A stretch of 64,000 nt of DNA from Ruminococcus sp. Marseille-P6503 (GCF_900604945.1 NZ_UWPB01000001.1:930001-994000); one strand, 5' to 3'. Positions 35,421 to 44,750 are shown, counted from the first letter of the stretch. The notes: a model not told the origin generated them from the letters alone. Made by a program: numbers and translations.

Positions 35421-36674
35421 CTATTCCGGCGCCGATACTTTATATATGGCGGCTTTTGGATAGACTTTGACATCTATCAGGGCGTCGCACAGGATTCCGT
35501 CGGGAGTGTATTCCTCAGACAGAATCTTTCCGTCTGTCCGTATCTCGTTGAGCAGTCCGCCCTCGGAAAAAGGAACCAGCAGCTTTGCTCTTACCGCCGA
35601 CTGGGGCAGCGCTTTGGCAACGGCGTCAAGCAGGAGGTCAATGCCCTCTCCCGTTTTGGCTGAAATTTTTACCGCGCCCTCTAGGCTTCCGACGTTGTCG
35701 ATATACGGAACCTTGTCGCATTTATTCAGCGCCGTAACTACAGGTATCCCCTCGCAGCCAAGCTCCTTAAGCAGCTCCAGAGTTACCTTCGCCTGCTCCG
35801 CGCAGTCGTCGGCGGAAGCGTCGCAGATGTGCAGTATAACGTCGGCGTTTGCCGCCTCTTCAAGGGTTGACTTGAACGCCTCCACCAGATGGTGCGGCAG
35901 ACGTCTTATCAGACCTACCGTATCTACAAGCATAACGCTTCTTCCGTCGGGAAGCTCTATAGCCCTTGAGGTGGTTTCAAGCGTAGCGAACAGCTTGTTT
36001 TCCGCCAGCACCCCGGCCTCGGTCAGGGTATTGAGCAGAGTGGACTTTCCTACGTTTGTATACCCTACGATAGCGCACACAAGTACGCCGTCCTTCCTGC
36101 GTCTTGCACGCTGATTGGTACGGCGCTTTTCTATTTCCTTCAGCTCGCCGCTGAGCGCCGCTATTCTGGTTCTTATATGCCGCTTGTCGGTTTCAAGCTT
36201 GGATTCTCCCGGACCTCTCGTGCCTATTCCCGCTCCCAGACGCGAAAGCTTAACGCCCATTCCGGCAAGCCGGGGCAGACGGTAACGGTGCTGGGCTATC
36301 TCAACCTGAAGCCTGCCCTCCCGGGTAGTTGCCCGCTGTGCGAAAATATCCAGAATAAGCATAGTTCTGTCAATTGTATGAACCTTGCATATATCCTCGA
36401 TATTGCGTATCTGGGTCGCGGTAAGCTCATGATCGAAAATAATCTGGTCGATACCGTCCCTTTCGCATATTTCAGCCATTTCCTCCAGCCTGCCGCTTCC
36501 GATACAGGTTGCCGGCTCAAAGGACGGTCTTTTCTGAGTTATCCTCACAGCCGTTTCCGCTCCGGCGGTTGCGGCAAGCTCCTCAAGCTCGTCCAGCGAA
36601 CGCTCGACGTCGTACGCTCCGGTGTCCACCGCGCACAGCATGACTTTCGGAATCCTTATTTCGTTTTCTATCAT
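35421..36674 (-). CDS. hflX: GTPase HflX
   Basis: A 417-residue ribosome-associated GTPase. The N-terminal HflX domain includes CIGSGRLEEMAE and FDHELTATQIRNIED. The linker has RLQVEIAQHRYRLPRL and GAGIGTRGPGESKLETDKR, the family hallmark. The G-domain holds G1 GYTNVGKST (about 204-212), G3 DTVGLIRRLP and G4 NKCD. HflX splits stalled 70S ribosomes after heat or antibiotic stress in several bacteria (family knowledge). The start follows AAAGGAG. It lies 37 bases after the methyltransferase gene on the same strand and probably shares its promoter. Confidence 0.96.
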   Translation of the reverse strand: MIENEIRIPKVMLCAVDTGAYDVERSLDELEELAATAGAETAVRITQKRPSFEPATCIGSGRLEEMAEICERDGIDQIIFDHELTATQIRNIEDICKVHTIDRTMLILDIFAQRATTREGRLQVEIAQHRYRLPRLAGMGVKLSRLGAGIGTRGPGESKLETDKRHIRTRIAALSGELKEIEKRRTNQRARRRKDGVLVCAIVGYTNVGKSTLLNTLTEAGVLAENKLFATLETTSRAIELPDGRSVMLVDTVGLIRRLPHHLVEAFKSTLEEAANADVILHICDASADDCAEQAKVTLELLKELGCEGIPVVTALNKCDKVPYIDNVGSLEGAVKISAKTGEGIDLLLDAVAKALPQSAVRAKLLVPFSEGGLLNEIRTDGKILSEEYTPDGILCDALIDVKVYPKAAIYKVSAPE

Positions 36675-36711
36675 AATACTCCTTTAACGCTAAAACAAAA
36701 GCTTTGGTTTT

Positions 36712-37488
36712 TCAGTCTTTTACGGCCGTAAAGAAAAATCTCGGGAAGCGGAAGATTATCTGTCCGTTTTTCTGTACAGGGTAAGCTGCCGTCAGTTTTT
36801 CCCGTACCTCGTTTTCAAACTTCTCTCTGCCTGAAGCGTCAAGCTGTTCAAGATAAGGCTTCATGCCTGTGCTCTTATACCATTCAATGATATCGTCATG
36901 GCTGTTCATAACATGAAAATAGGTAGTGCTCCAAAGGCTGAAATCGCTGCAAAGCGAGCCGAGCAGATCAAAATACTCCGACTGTGTCAGAGTATGAAAG
37001 ATCCTGGTCCGGCTGAAAAGCTTTTTCCATTTTTCCTCGCGGACCGTTTCGCTGATGATCCTGTGAACAGGCTCCTCATAATTCATAGGGATCTGAACCG
37101 CAAGCATACCGCCGCTTTTAAGACATTCAAGCATATTGGGGATAAGCCTTTCATGGTCGGGTATCCACTGGATACAGGCATTTGAGAAAACAAGATCAAA
37201 ATCCGTTCCCAGAACAGAGATATCTCCGCTTGCGTCAAACAGGCGAAAATCTATATCCTTATAAGACCTTTCGGCCTCGGCTATCATATTTTCCGAGCTG
37301 TCCACGCCTAGTACATAAGCCGACGAAAACGCTTTTTTCAGCTGCGCCGATGAATTTCCGGGACCGCAGCCGATATCAAGTATTTTTTCCGGCTCGGCCG
37401 ACAGTCTGATCCGGTTAATAAGATCGACCGACGGGAGAGTTCTTTCCTTCTCGAATTTAAGATACTGCAATGAATTCCAATCCGCCAT
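36712..37488 (-). CDS. tam: Trans-aconitate 2-methyltransferase-like SAM methyltransferase
   Basis: 258 residues, close to E. coli Tam in length and layout. N-terminal DWNSLQYLKFEKERTLPSVDL, then SAM motif I ILDIGCGPGNSS (about 36-47), GVDSSENMIAEAE (acidic motif II), LVFSNACIQWIPDH and the C-terminal FRFPRFFFTA typical of Tam. It methylates trans-aconitate, an inhibitory side product of the TCA cycle, in the known member; another substrate is possible. The start follows CGGAGG. It has its own consensus promoter and is followed by hflX. Confidence 0.85.
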   Translation of the reverse strand: MADWNSLQYLKFEKERTLPSVDLINRIRLSAEPEKILDIGCGPGNSSAQLKKAFSSAYVLGVDSSENMIAEAERSYKDIDFRLFDASGDISVLGTDFDLVFSNACIQWIPDHERLIPNMLECLKSGGMLAVQIPMNYEEPVHRIISETVREEKWKKLFSRTRIFHTLTQSEYFDLLGSLCSDFSLWSTTYFHVMNSHDDIIEWYKSTGMKPYLEQLDASGREKFENEVREKLTAAYPVQKNGQIIFRFPRFFFTAVKD

Positions 37489-37510
37489 AGTATACCTCCG
37501 TTCACACAGA

Positions 37511-37539
37511 ATTATAGCGTATAATAATTATTTTGTCAA
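37511..37539 (-). promoter_or_regulatory. Promoter of the tam-hflX unit
   Basis: Minus strand TTGACA (37534-37539), 17-base spacer, TATAAT (37511-37516), 23 bases before the tam start. Confidence 0.85.
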
Positions 37540-37692
37540 TATATTGCCGCGTAATGCGCCTAGGTCTTTTGCGCCGCGGCCGACGAAGGTAAGCAGATAC
37601 GGAAACTAAAAAAACAGTGGTATTTTAAGCCTTCCCCGCACATATATTGTACAAACTGCAAGTTGTACGATCATCAGAAGGAGTGTCTATTC

Positions 37693-38415
37693 ATGAAAAG
37701 AAAACAGCTGTGGACTATCGTTACCTTTATTCTAATACTCGGAATCTCAATTGCCGGAAGCAATCTAACCGAAAAGCGAATCGCGGTTGAAACCGCAGCC
37801 GAAAAAATAGGAACGGCGCTGGACCGTCCCGTCGTAGTCATCGACGCCGGCCACGGAGGTATGGACGGAGGCTGCGTATCTATAGACGGCGTATCGGAAA
37901 AGGGTATCAACCTTAATATTGCCATGTCGCTGAAGGATATGCTCACAGTTATGGGATACCAGCCTGTATGCACAAGAGAAAGCGATATTTCAATACACGA
38001 CGAAGGAATAGAAGGGCTTTCAAAGCAGAAAAAATCAGATATGCAAAACCGGCTGGAGCTGTTCAACAAATACGACGGAGCCGTAGCCGTGTCAATCCAT
38101 CAGAATCAGTTTACAGACAGCAAATACAGCGGCGCCCAGATGTTCTACAGCGAAAAAAGCTCCGACAGCGAGCGGCTTGCGGGAATCATGAAGGAACAGT
38201 TCGTTTCTTTTCTTCAGCCGGAAAACAAACGTGAAACCAAGCCTGTCGGCGACGAGCTTTACCTGCTGAACAATTCGTCAAATCCGGCGGTAATGATAGA
38301 ATGCGGCTTTCTTTCCAATCAGGACGAATCGCTGAGGCTTCAGGACGAAAACTATCAGAAGCAGATAGCTTTTACCATATTTACAGGACTGTGCAGATAC
38401 CGCTCCGAAGCGTGA
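37693..38415 (+). CDS. cwlD: N-acetylmuramoyl-L-alanine amidase, CwlD-like
   Basis: 240 residues from the ATG 8 bases after AAGGAG. An N-terminal signal/anchor (about 6-24, WTIVTFILILGISIAG) places the rest outside the membrane. Amidase_3 domain: VVVIDAGHGGMDGG (zinc His, about 52-65), AVSIHQNQF (second His) and MIECGFLSNQDE (catalytic Glu) are all present. CwlD makes muramic-delta-lactam in the spore cortex of Bacillus and Clostridium with PdaA (family knowledge), so it hints at a sporulating lineage; a vegetative amidase is the alternative. Monocistronic, divergent from tam. Confidence 0.9.
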   Translation: MKRKQLWTIVTFILILGISIAGSNLTEKRIAVETAAEKIGTALDRPVVVIDAGHGGMDGGCVSIDGVSEKGINLNIAMSLKDMLTVMGYQPVCTRESDISIHDEGIEGLSKQKKSDMQNRLELFNKYDGAVAVSIHQNQFTDSKYSGAQMFYSEKSSDSERLAGIMKEQFVSFLQPENKRETKPVGDELYLLNNSSNPAVMIECGFLSNQDESLRLQDENYQKQIAFTIFTGLCRYRSEA

Positions 38416-38471
38416 CAGAAAGCAAATCTGTATATTGCGTGCCGAATACGGAAAAATTTTTTATTTTGCTA

Positions 38472-38500
38472 TTGACAAGCTGCGGATAATGAGTTATAAT
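38472..38500 (+). promoter_or_regulatory. Promoter of the CNNM/CorC leader
   Basis: TTGACA (38472-38477), 17-base spacer, TATAAT (38495-38500). Transcription from about 38507 would cover a 25-codon leader ORF and a terminator before the transporter gene. Confidence 0.85.
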
Positions 38501-38532
38501 ATATTCAATTTATCCGGAGGTGAAAAATCTAA

Positions 38533-38610
38533 ATGTCTGACGACGCCGATTGTTGTAACGACAGTATTATTTACATAAAGAATATTATGGCATGGTCTGC
38601 GCCTTTATAG
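38533..38610 (+). CDS. Short acidic leader ORF before the CNNM-type transporter
   Basis: 25 codons, beginning MSDDADCCNDSII and ending AWSAPL. CCGGAGGTG lies 11 to 19 bases before the ATG. The stop codon falls in the loop of the terminator that follows, so a ribosome finishing or stalling on this ORF would directly affect that hairpin. An acidic N-terminus is also found in leader peptides of Mg2+ transporter genes (MgtL-type), where low Mg2+ destabilises translating ribosomes. The link is suggestive because the downstream gene is a CNNM-type membrane protein. Whether the ORF is translated is untested. Confidence 0.6.
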   Translation: MSDDADCCNDSIIYIKNIMAWSAPL

Positions 38611-38629
38611 GCGTGGGCTATGCCTTTTT
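38589..38629 (+). terminator. Leader terminator overlapping the acidic leader ORF
   Basis: A 15-bp stem including four G.U pairs (GGCATGGTCTGCGCC / GGCGTGGGCTATGCC), loop TTTATA, followed by TTTTT. It lies 34 bases before the TTG start of the transporter gene, in attenuator position. Confidence 0.85.
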
Positions 38630-38662
38630 GTGTTTTGAAAATTGAAACGGAGGAAATTTATT

Positions 38663-40015
38663 TTGGAAAATTCAATTGTTTGGCAAATTTTACTACAGGT
38701 GGTGCTTATAGCTCTTAACGCCGTATTCGCCTGCGCCGAGATAGCGGTAATATCGGTAAATGAGGGAAAGCTGGAAAAAATGGCGGAAGAGGGCAACAAA
38801 AAAGCCAGACGTCTTTTTAACCTTACGACAAATCCCGCAAGATTTCTCGCTACGATACAGGTAGCTATCACCCTGTCCGGATTCCTCGGCTCCGCCTTTG
38901 CCGCGGATAACTTTTCGGAAAAGCTGGTAAGCGTTCTTTTGAAAACCGGTGTGAACATTCCGGAAAAAACGCTTTCCACAATTTCGCTTATTCTGATAAC
39001 GCTGATCCTTTCATATTTCACTCTGGTGTTCGGAGAGCTTGTGCCGAAGCGTCTGGCAATGAAAAATTCAGAAAAGCTGGCTTTGGGTATGTCCGCGCTT
39101 ATCTCCTTTATTTCCAAGCTGTTCGCGCCGGTAGTGTGGCTGCTTACCGCGTCTACAAACGGTCTTTTAAGGCTTTTAGGCGTTGATCCTGACAGCGAGG
39201 ACGATACGGTCACAGAGGAGGAGATACTGCTTATGACTGAACAGGGTCATAAAAAAGGCACTATCGACGAGGGCGAAAGCGAGCTTATCAGAAACGTTTT
39301 TGAATTTGACGACCTGACCGTTGAGGAGATATGCACTCACAGGCGTGAGGCCGCCGTTCTGTGGACGGACGAAACCGGCGAGGAATGGGAAAGGACTATA
39401 CATCAGTCAAGACATTCCATGTATCCGATCTGCGGGGACAGCGTTGACAATATAGTAGGCGTACTGAATGCCAAGGACTATTTCAGACTTACGGACAAAT
39501 CGAGGGAAAGCGTAATGAAAAACGCTGTGAGAGAGCCTTATTTCGTGCATGAATCCATGAAAGCCGACAAGCTTTTCACTAAAATGAAAAAGAACGCTTC
39601 CCACTTTGCGATAGTGCTTGACGAATACGGCGGAATGTGCGGCATAATAACGATAACGGATCTTGTTGAACAGCTTGTAGGCGATTTTGACGACGATGAG
39701 TTCCGTGAAGCGGAAATGGAGATCGAAAGGCTTGATTCACGCACATGGAAAATACTAGGCACAGCGCCGCTTGACGACGTCGCCCGCGCGCTGGAAACCG
39801 AGCTGCCCTCCGACGATTTCGATACCTTCAGCGGTTATGTTATAGGACTGTTGGGAGAAATTCCTCAGGACGGCACCAAAACGGAAATTGAAACCGAGGA
39901 AATGAAAATTCAGGTGCTTGACGTTAAAAGGCACTGTATAACCAAGACGATAGTCCGCATAAATAAGGCTGAGGACGAAAAAAGCGAATCCTCCCCGGAA
40001 CAGCAGAAGGCGTGA
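38663..40015 (+). CDS. CNNM/CorC-type hemolysin-family membrane protein
   Basis: 450 residues, TTG start 38663 with CGGAGG 9 bases upstream; another in-frame TTG lies before that site. Four hydrophobic segments form the CNNM (DUF21) domain (about 1-185: WQILLQVVLIALNAVFACAEIAV, FLATIQVAITLSGFLGSAFA, LILITLILSYFTLVFGELVPKRLA). A CBS-domain pair follows (about 205-340, with VGVLNAKDY and ITDLVEQLVGDFDDDE), then a C-terminal CorC_HlyC domain (about 350-435). Bacterial relatives act in Mg2+ (or Co2+) efflux at the membrane. The upstream leader ORF and terminator suggest regulated expression. Confidence 0.9.
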   Translation: MENSIVWQILLQVVLIALNAVFACAEIAVISVNEGKLEKMAEEGNKKARRLFNLTTNPARFLATIQVAITLSGFLGSAFAADNFSEKLVSVLLKTGVNIPEKTLSTISLILITLILSYFTLVFGELVPKRLAMKNSEKLALGMSALISFISKLFAPVVWLLTASTNGLLRLLGVDPDSEDDTVTEEEILLMTEQGHKKGTIDEGESELIRNVFEFDDLTVEEICTHRREAAVLWTDETGEEWERTIHQSRHSMYPICGDSVDNIVGVLNAKDYFRLTDKSRESVMKNAVREPYFVHESMKADKLFTKMKKNASHFAIVLDEYGGMCGIITITDLVEQLVGDFDDDEFREAEMEIERLDSRTWKILGTAPLDDVARALETELPSDDFDTFSGYVIGLLGEIPQDGTKTEIETEEMKIQVLDVKRHCITKTIVRINKAEDEKSESSPEQQKA

Positions 40016-40120
40016 TCCACGCAGGTACCGCTCGGCTGTTCAGGCGGCGACCGCCTGTATGCTTTATTTGAATGAAAAAACGTATATTTATTCTGATTTA
40101 ATATAAAAGGAGATTAAACG

Positions 40121-40759
40121 ATGAAAAGAATTATGAAAAAAATCGCGCTTACGCTCTGCGCCGCTCTGACTCTCGGGCTTCTGTCCTCCTGCGGGGACAC
40201 CTCTGAAAGCTCGGATAACGGAGCGCAGCTCAGCGGAAATGAAAAGAGCTTCGTTATAACTCTTTATTCCCAATACGCTCCGATAACCTGTGAAAATTTT
40301 GAAGAGCTTGTAAAGGACGGCTTTTACAACGGACTGACCTTTCACCGCGTAGTGGAGGATTTCATGGCGCAGGGCGGCGATCCGAATGGCGACGGAACAG
40401 GCGGAAGCGAAAAAACTATCAAAGGCGAATTTTCGGCGAACGGCGTTGACAACAAGCTTTCGCACACGAGAGGCATAGTTTCAATGGCCAGATCTCAGGC
40501 TTTTGACAGCGCCTCCAGTCAGTTTTTTATCTGCTATACCGACGAATGTACCTTCCTTGACGGTCAGTACGCGGCGTTCGGAGAGGTAACCGAAGGCATG
40601 GAAACTGTAGACAGCTTTCTTGAAATTGAAAGAACGCTGGGAAGCGACGGAGCGATGTCGTCCCCGTCGGAGCCTATAACGATCGTCAAAGCGGAAATGA
40701 TAAGCGATGACGCAGACGGAAATCACCGGGCAGAGTTTTTTGTGACCGTAGGCGAATAG
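40121..40759 (+). CDS. Cyclophilin-type peptidyl-prolyl isomerase lipoprotein
   Basis: 212 residues. Signal peptide KKIALTLCAALTLGLLSSC with lipobox LSSC, so a lipoprotein on the outer face of the membrane. The cyclophilin domain covers about 45-200: YAPITCENFEELVKDGFYNGLTFHRVVEDFMAQGGDPNGDGTGG and IVSMARSQAFDSASSQFFICY match the catalytic Arg (FHR), Gln/Gly and QFF positions. It assists folding of exported proteins. The start follows AAGGAGA, and a strong terminator follows the gene. Confidence 0.93.
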   Translation: MKRIMKKIALTLCAALTLGLLSSCGDTSESSDNGAQLSGNEKSFVITLYSQYAPITCENFEELVKDGFYNGLTFHRVVEDFMAQGGDPNGDGTGGSEKTIKGEFSANGVDNKLSHTRGIVSMARSQAFDSASSQFFICYTDECTFLDGQYAAFGEVTEGMETVDSFLEIERTLGSDGAMSSPSEPITIVKAEMISDDADGNHRAEFFVTVGE

Positions 40760-40770
40760 AAAACTGAAAA

Positions 40771-40806
40771 ACGGACGAATGTTTATTGTACATTCGTCCG
40801 TTTTTT
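40771..40806 (+). terminator. Terminator after the cyclophilin gene
   Basis: 12-bp stem ACGGACGAATGT / ACATTCGTCCGT followed by TTTTTT, preceded by an A-run, so it may also serve the convergent AraC-type gene. Confidence 0.9.
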
Positions 40807-40841
40807 ATAGCCTCTTGATTGTTAAAATACTCCGTTCATTT

Positions 40842-41615
40842 TCAGCCGCTTTTTATGCTGCGCCGGTATTCAGAGGGAGTTACGCCGGTGATCTGCTTAA
40901 ACTGCCTAGAAAAATGCACCTCGCTGTTATAGCCGCAGGAGAAAGCGACTTCATAAATAGTCATACGGCTTTCGCTAAGCAGCTCCTTTCCGGCCTCTAT
41001 ACGGCTGTTTATTATATCCGAGCCGCATGATATTCCGAACTGCCGCTTATATATGGCCTGAAAATACGCGGGGCTTATATTCATCGTCCGGCTTATCTTG
41101 CTTATGCTCCAGTCGTTTTCGGGACAGCGGTAGATTTCACGGCGAAGCTCCATTAATTTCCGATAATGCCTGTTAGAAGCCTGCCTTTTATTTAAGCAGT
41201 CCGAAAGATTCATAAGCAGCGCCTGGAGCAACAAGGAACAGATTTGTCGGCGCAGTGGATTTTCGCTGACAAAGCTTTCCGATAAAAGCTTTATATACCC
41301 CGAAGCGTCAAAACCTTCTCCTATATAAACGCCTTTTTCAAACACAATGTTCCAGCTTTCAATAAGAGTACGGCTACATTGAAAATGTAGCCAATCGTAT
41401 ATATTAACGCAGCTCTCCACGCAGTGTATCAGAGGCAGACAATTATCAAAGATTACTATCGTATCAGACTTTACAGAAAATTCTCTGCCATCGAGAACAA
41501 AGCAGGCTTCTGAATTTGCATAAATCAGAAGATAATCGGAGATTCCCGATTCCTGACAAGCATTGAACTGCGGAGGCTGAGCCGGACTGCGCCCGAGATC
41601 TGAAATTGAAAGCAT
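40842..41615 (-). CDS. AraC-family transcriptional regulator
   Basis: 257 residues. The C-terminal 100 residues contain the double helix-turn-helix of AraC/XylS proteins: WSISKISRTMNISPAYFQAIYKRQFG, then MTIYEVAFSCGYNSEVHFSRQFKQITGVTPSEYRR. The N-terminal part is a cupin-like sensing domain (DYLLIYANSEACFVLDGREFSVKSDTIVIFD). The effector is unknown; carbohydrate regulation is usual in the family. The start follows AAGGTG. No target operon is obvious next to it, so it may regulate in trans or itself. Confidence 0.9.
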   Translation of the reverse strand: MLSISDLGRSPAQPPQFNACQESGISDYLLIYANSEACFVLDGREFSVKSDTIVIFDNCLPLIHCVESCVNIYDWLHFQCSRTLIESWNIVFEKGVYIGEGFDASGYIKLLSESFVSENPLRRQICSLLLQALLMNLSDCLNKRQASNRHYRKLMELRREIYRCPENDWSISKISRTMNISPAYFQAIYKRQFGISCGSDIINSRIEAGKELLSESRMTIYEVAFSCGYNSEVHFSRQFKQITGVTPSEYRRSIKSG

Positions 41616-41806
41616 AATACCACACCTTGACGTACATTTCCGTAAAAATTATTATAGCGTTACGGTATTCCATAGCCGCTATAAATTTCGCTTATTATAT
41701 AATAAACTCATCGCGGCGTTTTGTCAATGGAAATAAACGCATAATGACCTGCGTGCGCAGACATTGCGAGGTCAAACAGATACGGCGCAGCTTATCCGCT
41801 TTATAA

Positions 41807-43024
41807 TTACTTCTGTCTGTAGCCGCTGAGAAAATCGGACATTTCATCCGCCGCTTTTCTGAGCACATCAGCTTCAGGAAGATAAACGATCCTGAAATGA
41901 TCCGGCTTGTCCCAGTGAAAGCCTCCCCCGTGGACAAGAAGTATTTTCTTTTCCTTCAGCAGATCAAGCACAAATTTCTCGTCGTCCTTTATATTGAACT
42001 TTTCCGCGTCGATTTTCGGGAATATGTAAAACGCAGCCTGCGGCTTGACCGCGGAAAGTCCGTCTATGGAATTCACCGCGTTATATATAAGCTCCCTCTG
42101 CTCGTAAATACGTCCGCCCGGGAGCAGCAGTCTGTCGGTTTTGTCAAAATCCCTCAGAGCCGTTTTGATTATGAACTGAGAAGGCACGTTGGAGCAGAGC
42201 CTCATTGACGACAGCATATTAAGCCCTTCAATATAGCCTCCGACGCGGCTCTTGTCGCCGCTCAGCACCATCCAACCGCAGCGGAAGCCCGCTACCATAT
42301 GCGACTTGGAAAGTCCGTTGAAGGTAACGGTAAAAACGTCGGGCGCAACGGAAGCGATTGAAGTATGCTTAACTCCGTCCATAAGCAGCCGGTCATATAT
42401 TTCGTCAGAAAACAGTATCAGCTCGTTCTCTCTCGCCAGCTGAGCTATCTGCTCAAGAATTTCCCTGGGGTATACCGCGCCTGTAGGATTGTTCGGATTG
42501 ATAATGACGATAGCCTTTGTTCTGTCGGTTATCTTTTTTCTCATATCCTCAATATCAGGGTACCAGCAGGAGCTTTCGTCGCATAGATAATGAACCGCGT
42601 TTCCTCCGGCAAGAGTAACCGAAGCGGTCCACAGAGGATAATCTGGAGCCGGCACAAGAACCTCGTCGCCGTCGTTGAGCAGTCCCTGCATTACCATTAC
42701 AATCAGCTCGGACACGCCGTTTCCAGTGTAAATATCGCTGAGTTCAACGCCGCGGATGTTTTTGTATTCGCAGTAATCCCTGATAGCCAACCGGGCGTCC
42801 TCTATTCCCTTGGAATCCGAATAGCCCTCGGCGCTGCGCAGGTTTTCCGTCATATTCCTGATTATATCATCAGGCGCGGAAAAAGCAAAGGGCGCCGGAT
42901 TTCCGATATTCAGCTTCAGTATCTTTTCTCCGGAGGCTATCATTCTGTCCGCCTCGTCCATAACCGGACCTCTTATATCATAGCATACGTTATCAAGCTT
43001 TGACGATTTTGAATAAACTTTCAT
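41807..43024 (-). CDS. PLP-dependent aminotransferase, AlaA-like
   Basis: 405 residues of fold type I, class I/II aminotransferase. VPAPDYPLW (substrate entry), INPNNPTGAVYP (PLP/substrate binding), SDEIYDRLLMDG (Asp-Tyr pair), the PLP lysine in FNGLSKSHMVAGFRCGW (about 243) and the carboxylate-binding FRIVYLPE near the end are all intact. It is closest to glutamate-pyruvate (AlaA-type) aminotransferases; a role in the last step of Phe/Tyr formation is possible in this neighbourhood but not shown. The start follows AAGGAG behind a promoter at 43.1 kb. Confidence 0.88.
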   Translation of the reverse strand: MKVYSKSSKLDNVCYDIRGPVMDEADRMIASGEKILKLNIGNPAPFAFSAPDDIIRNMTENLRSAEGYSDSKGIEDARLAIRDYCEYKNIRGVELSDIYTGNGVSELIVMVMQGLLNDGDEVLVPAPDYPLWTASVTLAGGNAVHYLCDESSCWYPDIEDMRKKITDRTKAIVIINPNNPTGAVYPREILEQIAQLARENELILFSDEIYDRLLMDGVKHTSIASVAPDVFTVTFNGLSKSHMVAGFRCGWMVLSGDKSRVGGYIEGLNMLSSMRLCSNVPSQFIIKTALRDFDKTDRLLLPGGRIYEQRELIYNAVNSIDGLSAVKPQAAFYIFPKIDAEKFNIKDDEKFVLDLLKEKKILLVHGGGFHWDKPDHFRIVYLPEADVLRKAADEMSDFLSGYRQK

Positions 43025-43100
43025 AAAAAGGCTCTCCTTAAAGATAAATTAAACAGCCGATCATAAAAACTTTTACTCACGTCTGTAAAGATCAAAATTA

Positions 43101-43129
43101 ATTATACTACTTTCCGTATTGAATTGCAA
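43101..43129 (-). promoter_or_regulatory. Promoter of the aminotransferase gene
   Basis: Minus strand TTGCAA (43124-43129), 17-base spacer, TATAAT (43101-43106). The rest of the 300-base gap up to 43322 shows no gene. Confidence 0.65.
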
Positions 43130-43322
43130 CGTCAAATTACACAAAAACCTGATTTTTTCAGCAGGCGGCAAAACCGTTGACAAACCGCTCAGAAATTATT
43201 GATACAGGCTCTTTTACAGCGATTAAAATGCAGCCCTACCGCTTACGAGCGGATAAAGCTGCACAAAAAACCGACAGGATACATAACGGAAAACAACATT
43301 CAGCTTCGGCTTACGGCGTTAT

Positions 43323-44618
43323 TCAGCTTTCCTCGTTCTCCGTTTCATCATGGTCAAGAACCGCTTCGTTCACTTCGTCGGCAGAGGGAATAACGATTTT
43401 CTCCAGCTGCTCCGGAGTAAGAGGAGCTTTTTTCTCACGCTTTGAGGCGTATAGCTTGTCGGGATTCTCAACATAATATTGCGTTGATACGGGAAGCTTC
43501 TTTTTCCTGAGCCTTGCTTCAACGCTTTCTCTTGTAAGGCTGTAGATCAGAGCAAAGGTCGGAACTGCCAGGATCATTCCTACAAAGCCGAACAGACCGC
43601 CGCCGACAAACAGAGAGATCATTACCCAGAAAGCAGGAAGCCCCGTTGAACCTCCAAGTATCTTCGGTCCTAAAATATTTCCGTCAAACTGCTGTAAAAT
43701 CAGTATGAACAGTAAAAACCATATGGTTTTCCTCGGCTCTACAAACAGAATAAGCAGGGCTGAGGGCACCGCTCCTATAAAAGGTCCGAAAAAAGGAATT
43801 ACGTTTGTAACGCCGACGATAACGCTTATTAGCACATTATAAGGCATATCAATAATGGTAAGTCCGATAAAGCAAAGGATTCCTATGATCAGCGAGTCAA
43901 TGATCTTTCCGGTTAGAAAGCTGGAAAAAACCCTGTTAGCCTGCGATGAAAGCCTGAGGATCTTCTCGCTGAACGGCTTTTTGAACAATGCAAATAAAAT
44001 TTTCTTTGTCTGAGCGATAAGAGTTTCCTTTGAAAAAAGCAGATAAACCGATACGATAAAGCCAAGGAGAAAATTCTTAACAAGCGTGACGAAGCCCCAC
44101 GCGCCGGACAGAATGTTTTCAAGCATCGGCTGAAGCTTAGTCAGATCGGTGCCGAAATCCACAAGCTTTTCGGAAATAAAGCTTTCGATCTGAGGATAGT
44201 TTTTCAGCAGTTTGTTGATCCATTTCTGAGTATTGGTTGCAAACCCTGAGAAATTGTTTATGATCTCGTTAAAGCTGTTGATAAACTCAGGCACAATTAC
44301 GGCTATGATACCAGCTACGATCCCCAAGAACACGATTGATGAAACAGTTACCGACGCAAAGCGCAGCGTTTTTTTGCGGACGGGTTTTTTCGCTACTCTT
44401 TTCGTAAACAGGCTCTCCAGCTTCACCATTATCGGGTTCATCAGAAAAGCTATGGCTAAGCCCCATATAAGAGGCATTAAAACTCTTATCAGCGCCGACA
44501 GAATTTTCATTATTGTTCCGAATTTAAACACGGCTACAACTATAAGCACGTTTATGGCTATTACAAGCACCGCATATAATGCAATCGTGTTATACCTTTT
44601 GTTGGTATAAAGTTTCAT
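43323..44618 (-). CDS. AI-2E family (PerM-like) membrane transporter
   Basis: 431 residues with about eight membrane segments: near the N-terminus (IALYAVLVIAINVLIVVAVF, IWGLAIAFLMNPIMV, ASVTVSSIVFLGIVAGIIAVIV), a soluble linker, then LLGFIVSVYLLF, SLIIGILCFIGLTIIDMPYNVLISVIVGVTNVIPFFGPFIGAVPSALLIL and a final group ending GMILAVPTFALIYSL. The signature GVTNVIPFFGPFIGA identifies the AI-2E/PerM family. Members export autoinducer-2 or act as Na+/H+ antiporters; the substrate here is unknown. The acidic C-terminal tail (DEVNEAVLDHDETENEES) is probably disordered. Confidence 0.92.
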   Translation of the reverse strand: MKLYTNKRYNTIALYAVLVIAINVLIVVAVFKFGTIMKILSALIRVLMPLIWGLAIAFLMNPIMVKLESLFTKRVAKKPVRKKTLRFASVTVSSIVFLGIVAGIIAVIVPEFINSFNEIINNFSGFATNTQKWINKLLKNYPQIESFISEKLVDFGTDLTKLQPMLENILSGAWGFVTLVKNFLLGFIVSVYLLFSKETLIAQTKKILFALFKKPFSEKILRLSSQANRVFSSFLTGKIIDSLIIGILCFIGLTIIDMPYNVLISVIVGVTNVIPFFGPFIGAVPSALLILFVEPRKTIWFLLFILILQQFDGNILGPKILGGSTGLPAFWVMISLFVGGGLFGFVGMILAVPTFALIYSLTRESVEARLRKKKLPVSTQYYVENPDKLYASKREKKAPLTPEQLEKIVIPSADEVNEAVLDHDETENEES

Positions 44619-44750
44619 GTTCTTTTCCTTTCATATATTAAACTGTTCTTTGATAAATCTGACAAACTGACGGCCGTAATCAAGCAAAGCAATAAACGCA
44701 GGCAAAAAAATTCAATCCGCTCAGCAATTTCTTAAGATTTATGACTTATA

